This document shows, piece by piece, positions 61,895 through 64,000 of a stretch of 64,000 bases of DNA. A model generated the notes under the pieces. That model saw nothing but the letters and a program-made list of their open reading frames with translations. It was not told the origin of the DNA and ran no database searches. The stretch lies in the NCBI GenBank assembly GCA_013360585.1, contig JABWBH010000015.1:1-64000 (forward strand), written 5' to 3'. This DNA comes from Phycisphaerae bacterium (GTDB lineage: Bacteria; Planctomycetota; Phycisphaerae; UBA1845). The translations under genes were made by a program, and so were the position numbers. The stretch's first letter is position 1; each line of letters starts with the position of its first letter.

Positions 61895-62509
61895 ATGACA
61901 CCCCGGTCTGATGAGGATCTGTTGCGGGCGTTTGTCGGGGGCGATCCGACGGCGTTCGAACTGCTGGTCCGACGCCACGCGGCGGCGGTGTACCAGTTTG
62001 TCGCTCGGTTCACGAAGAACGCGGCCTCGACGGAAGACGTAGTGCAGGAGACGTTTCTTCAGATCAGCCAGTCCGCAGCGGCGTTTGACGGCAAGCGGCT
62101 GTTTCGACCGTGGTTGTATACGATCGCGGCGAACAAGGCCCGCGACGCTCTGCGGGCGAGCACAAGGCGGCGCGAGTTCGTGTCTGATTTTCGTGACGAT
62201 CCCGACGAAGCCCGGGCGTGTTACCAGGATCTGCTTCGGGTGGATGTCGAGTCGCCGGCGGCAGAGTTGGAGACGGATGAGAAGCGGCGAGCGGTCCGCA
62301 AGATCGTGGACGCGATGCCGCGCCCGCTGTGGGAGGTGCTGGTGCTGGCGTATTATCACCAGTTCCGCTACCGCCAGATCGCGGCGATTCTGGACATGCC
62401 GCTGGGAACCGTAAAAAGCCGGCTTCACGCCGCGGTGGCGTTTCTGGGTCGCGAGTACCGGGCGCTGCGCACGACGGAGACCCCGGTCGCAGACGAAGAC
62501 GCAGGATAA
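61895..62509 (+). CDS. ECF-type RNA polymerase sigma factor
   Basis: 204 residues. Sigma-2 (LLVRRHAAAVYQFVARFTKNAASTEDVVQETFLQISQSAAAFDGKRLFRPWLYTIAANKARDALR) and sigma-4 (MPRPLWEVLVLAYYHQFRYRQIAAILDMPLGTVKSRLHAAVAFLGREY) are complete, joined by an acidic linker. The ATG is preceded by a weak site. The next gene begins four bases after its stop and looks like its regulator. Confidence 0.9.
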   Translation: MTPRSDEDLLRAFVGGDPTAFELLVRRHAAAVYQFVARFTKNAASTEDVVQETFLQISQSAAAFDGKRLFRPWLYTIAANKARDALRASTRRREFVSDFRDDPDEARACYQDLLRVDVESPAAELETDEKRRAVRKIVDAMPRPLWEVLVLAYYHQFRYRQIAAILDMPLGTVKSRLHAAVAFLGREYRALRTTETPVADEDAG

Positions 62510-62513
62510 TCGA

Positions 62514-63707
62514 GTGACTCCGAAGCCCGACAAACCGGTTGAGGAACTCCTGCTGGATCGTCGTCTCGGCGAGATTGATCCGGACGATCGCGCCTGGATT
62601 GAGGATCGCCTCGCGGCCGATCCGCAGGTGAAGGCGATGAACGCCGCGCTCGGCCGGACACTTGAGGCGCTCGACGCGCACTGGACGCCGCCGCCACCGG
62701 TGAATCTATCCGAGAAAGTGCTTCGTTACGTGCAGTCCGACCGCGCGGAGGCATCCCCCCACGACCGGATCATGCCGCCGCCGCTGGAGGCAGCCCCGGG
62801 ACGGGTGTCTCGCTTCGGATTGCGGGATTTCATCGCCGTCGCCGCGTGCATCGGCCTGATCATCACCGCCCTCGCCCCCGCGATGCAGCGGATGCGCAGC
62901 GAGGCGCGGCGCGTGCAATGCGTCGGCAATCTCGAGACGATCTCTCGCGCCGTCAGCGCTTACGGCGCGGATTTTTCCGGATTGCTGCCTCATGCCGGCG
63001 TGCCCACCGGAGCTTCGTGGCTTTATCTCAGCCCCTCCGGCGCCCCGCATCAGTCGAACAGCCGTCACGCCTACCTGCTGGTTCGCCTCGGATATCTCAA
63101 CCATGAGAGTCCGTTCCGATGTCCGGAAGGCCGGACGGCGTCGGGCTTGGGTCGTTCAGGGTCCGGATCGGCCGACGTCATTCTCCCTCGAGCGGGAACC
63201 CAGCCGCAGGATCCGAGTCGCGGCGAGGGCCCCGTGAAGTTCGACGTCATAAACATCGGTGAACTTTCGGCGGACCGACGGCGATCCGACGATGTGCTTC
63301 GCCTGACCTATCCCGGTCTGACGGACGATTTTGCTTTTCCGGATGCGTGCAGCTACGACGGGCTTAACATGCTCGGCGTGACGCCGCGGCTGGTGGACGC
63401 CCCGGACCAGGTTTACCTCGGCGATCCGAACCCGCTGTTTCTCGGCGGCATGTTCCGGCCTTCGATCAACCCGAACGCGACGAACTCCCCGCTTCATGAC
63501 GGGGGTCGCGGGCAGAACGTCCTGCTGCTGGACGGATCCGTCGGGTGGCTCACGTCGCCCTTCCGCAACCGCACGGACAATGTTTGGCTGGCGGGGGAAA
63601 TCCAGGATTACCGCGGGACGGAAGCTCAATCCGATCCGCACGACGCTTTCCTGGTGCCCGCGACGCCAAGCCGTGGCGCGCCTCCTGCCCCGCGCGGCGG
63701 AGAGTAG
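62514..63707 (+). CDS. Anti-sigma-like/pseudopilin-like fusion protein
   Basis: 397 residues from GTG 62514. Residues 1-100 resemble the cytoplasmic part of planctomycete anti-sigma factors (EELLLDRRLGEIDPDDRAWIEDRLAADPQVKAMNAALGRTLEAL). A transmembrane segment (FIAVAACIGLIITALAPAM) runs directly into a pseudopilin-style stalk (QRMRSEARRVQCVGNLETISRAVSAYGADFSGLLPHAG). The C-terminus carries the DUF1559-like motif HDGGRGQNVLLLDGSVGWL. It follows the sigma gene with a four-base gap. The combination suggests that exported pilin-like sequence senses a signal for the sigma factor, which is an inference. Confidence 0.78.
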   Translation: MTPKPDKPVEELLLDRRLGEIDPDDRAWIEDRLAADPQVKAMNAALGRTLEALDAHWTPPPPVNLSEKVLRYVQSDRAEASPHDRIMPPPLEAAPGRVSRFGLRDFIAVAACIGLIITALAPAMQRMRSEARRVQCVGNLETISRAVSAYGADFSGLLPHAGVPTGASWLYLSPSGAPHQSNSRHAYLLVRLGYLNHESPFRCPEGRTASGLGRSGSGSADVILPRAGTQPQDPSRGEGPVKFDVINIGELSADRRRSDDVLRLTYPGLTDDFAFPDACSYDGLNMLGVTPRLVDAPDQVYLGDPNPLFLGGMFRPSINPNATNSPLHDGGRGQNVLLLDGSVGWLTSPFRNRTDNVWLAGEIQDYRGTEAQSDPHDAFLVPATPSRGAPPAPRGGE

Positions 63708-63892
63708 CGCTTTCAGCTTGGTCTTCGTTTATTCCCTTATGAGCGGGGAGAAGTATGAACGCTTTCTGGCGGGCGCAGCTCCGGTTTTGAAGCGCCGACC
63801 CGGTCGGATCGACTTGACATCCTCGGCGCAGGGCGCTCCCACCCCCGTCCCCAGCCTCAGAATGACTGCGCCGGTCACGGGATGCTTTGCGG

Positions 63893-64000
63893 TTACGGCG
63901 TGCCCTCACCGAGCCGAGTCGGCATGTCGGCGAGGATGTACGCCGCCACCGCCATCGCGGCGACGTTGCGGTTCAATTCGTCGGGCTTGATCTTATCCAG
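63893..64000 (-). CDS. C-terminal end of a gene leaving the window
   Basis: The minus strand encodes LDKIKPDELNRNVAAMAVAAYILADMPTRLGEGTP, ending at a TAA, with the frame open to the window edge. The pattern of an acidic/Leu-rich end followed by a helix recalls the C-termini of M28-family peptidases, but 35 residues are too few to name a family. Too short for the ORF track. Confidence 0.5.
   Translation of the reverse strand: MDKIKPDELNRNVAAMAVAAYILADMPTRLGEGTP

Noticed and set aside
1-64000. tRNA, rRNA or riboswitch genes
   Set aside because: None was recognised by reading the sequence; this is a weak negative because no covariance search could be run.

Overview
The window is GC-rich bacterial chromosome, about 65% GC by eye. 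Its content fits an uncultured planctomycete, probably Phycisphaerae-like. This rests on several signs: secreted proteins with pseudopilin or DUF1559-like ends (an HDGG...DG block), a small protein opening with a YCLFCGYNL...CPECGRAF zinc ribbon, ECF sigma factors with adjacent membrane anti-sigma-like genes, many hypothetical lipoproteins, and arrays of exported amidohydrolase-like proteins. The lineage is inferred from gene content, not from a marker gene. I see no rRNA, tRNA, CRISPR array or insertion sequence.

Layout. 1-2.5 kb is an accessory patch: a Doc/Fic-type toxin gene translationally coupled to a large unknown gene, then a VapB-like antitoxin and a frameshifted VapC PIN toxin. 2.7-9.6 kb holds sodA-coaD, two exported proteins and mutS. 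9.6-16.4 kb holds a polytopic glycosyltransferase-like protein, an HD-GYP regulator, an enlarged prepilin peptidase, an OmpA-type lipoprotein and a small lipoprotein. 16.6-29.7 kb is the most unusual region: eight consecutive minus-strand genes, mostly overlapping, encoding nine exported amidohydrolase-like domains. Only one of these (called A6 here) keeps the HxH metal motif and the late Asp. 30.2-37.5 kb holds a collagen-like/kelch lipoprotein, a Cys-rich secreted protein, scpB, a PilZ-REC-Hpt protein with no Hpt histidine, a DUF4097-like lipoprotein and a zinc-ribbon membrane protein. 37.7-45 kb holds pyrF, a CHASE4-like/HAMP/GGDEF protein, a Tat-exported Gfo/Idh/MocA oxidoreductase, pabB and pabC. 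45-49.2 kb is a MacAB-type export operon led by a YIP1-like membrane protein. 49.4-58.8 kb holds a zinc-ribbon coiled-coil protein, a MOSC protein, an ECF sigma/anti-sigma/PDZ operon whose last protein carries a Cys-rich nonapeptide repeat, an FHA pair, a second glycosyltransferase-like protein and a DEAD-box helicase. 58.9-64 kb holds an RNase Z-like hydrolase, pckA, a second ECF sigma factor, an anti-sigma-like/pseudopilin fusion, and the end of a minus-strand gene running out of the window.

How the genes work together. A GGDEF synthase, an HD-GYP phosphodiesterase and a PilZ receptor with intact RxxxR and NxSxxG motifs could share a cyclic di-GMP circuit. pabB and pabC supply p-aminobenzoate for folate. 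The amidohydrolase operon looks like one co-translated exported set, with one likely catalytic member and several proline/charged linkers that could mediate assembly. Its substrate cannot be read from sequence alone. Exact start codons are uncertain for several genes and this is stated where it matters.
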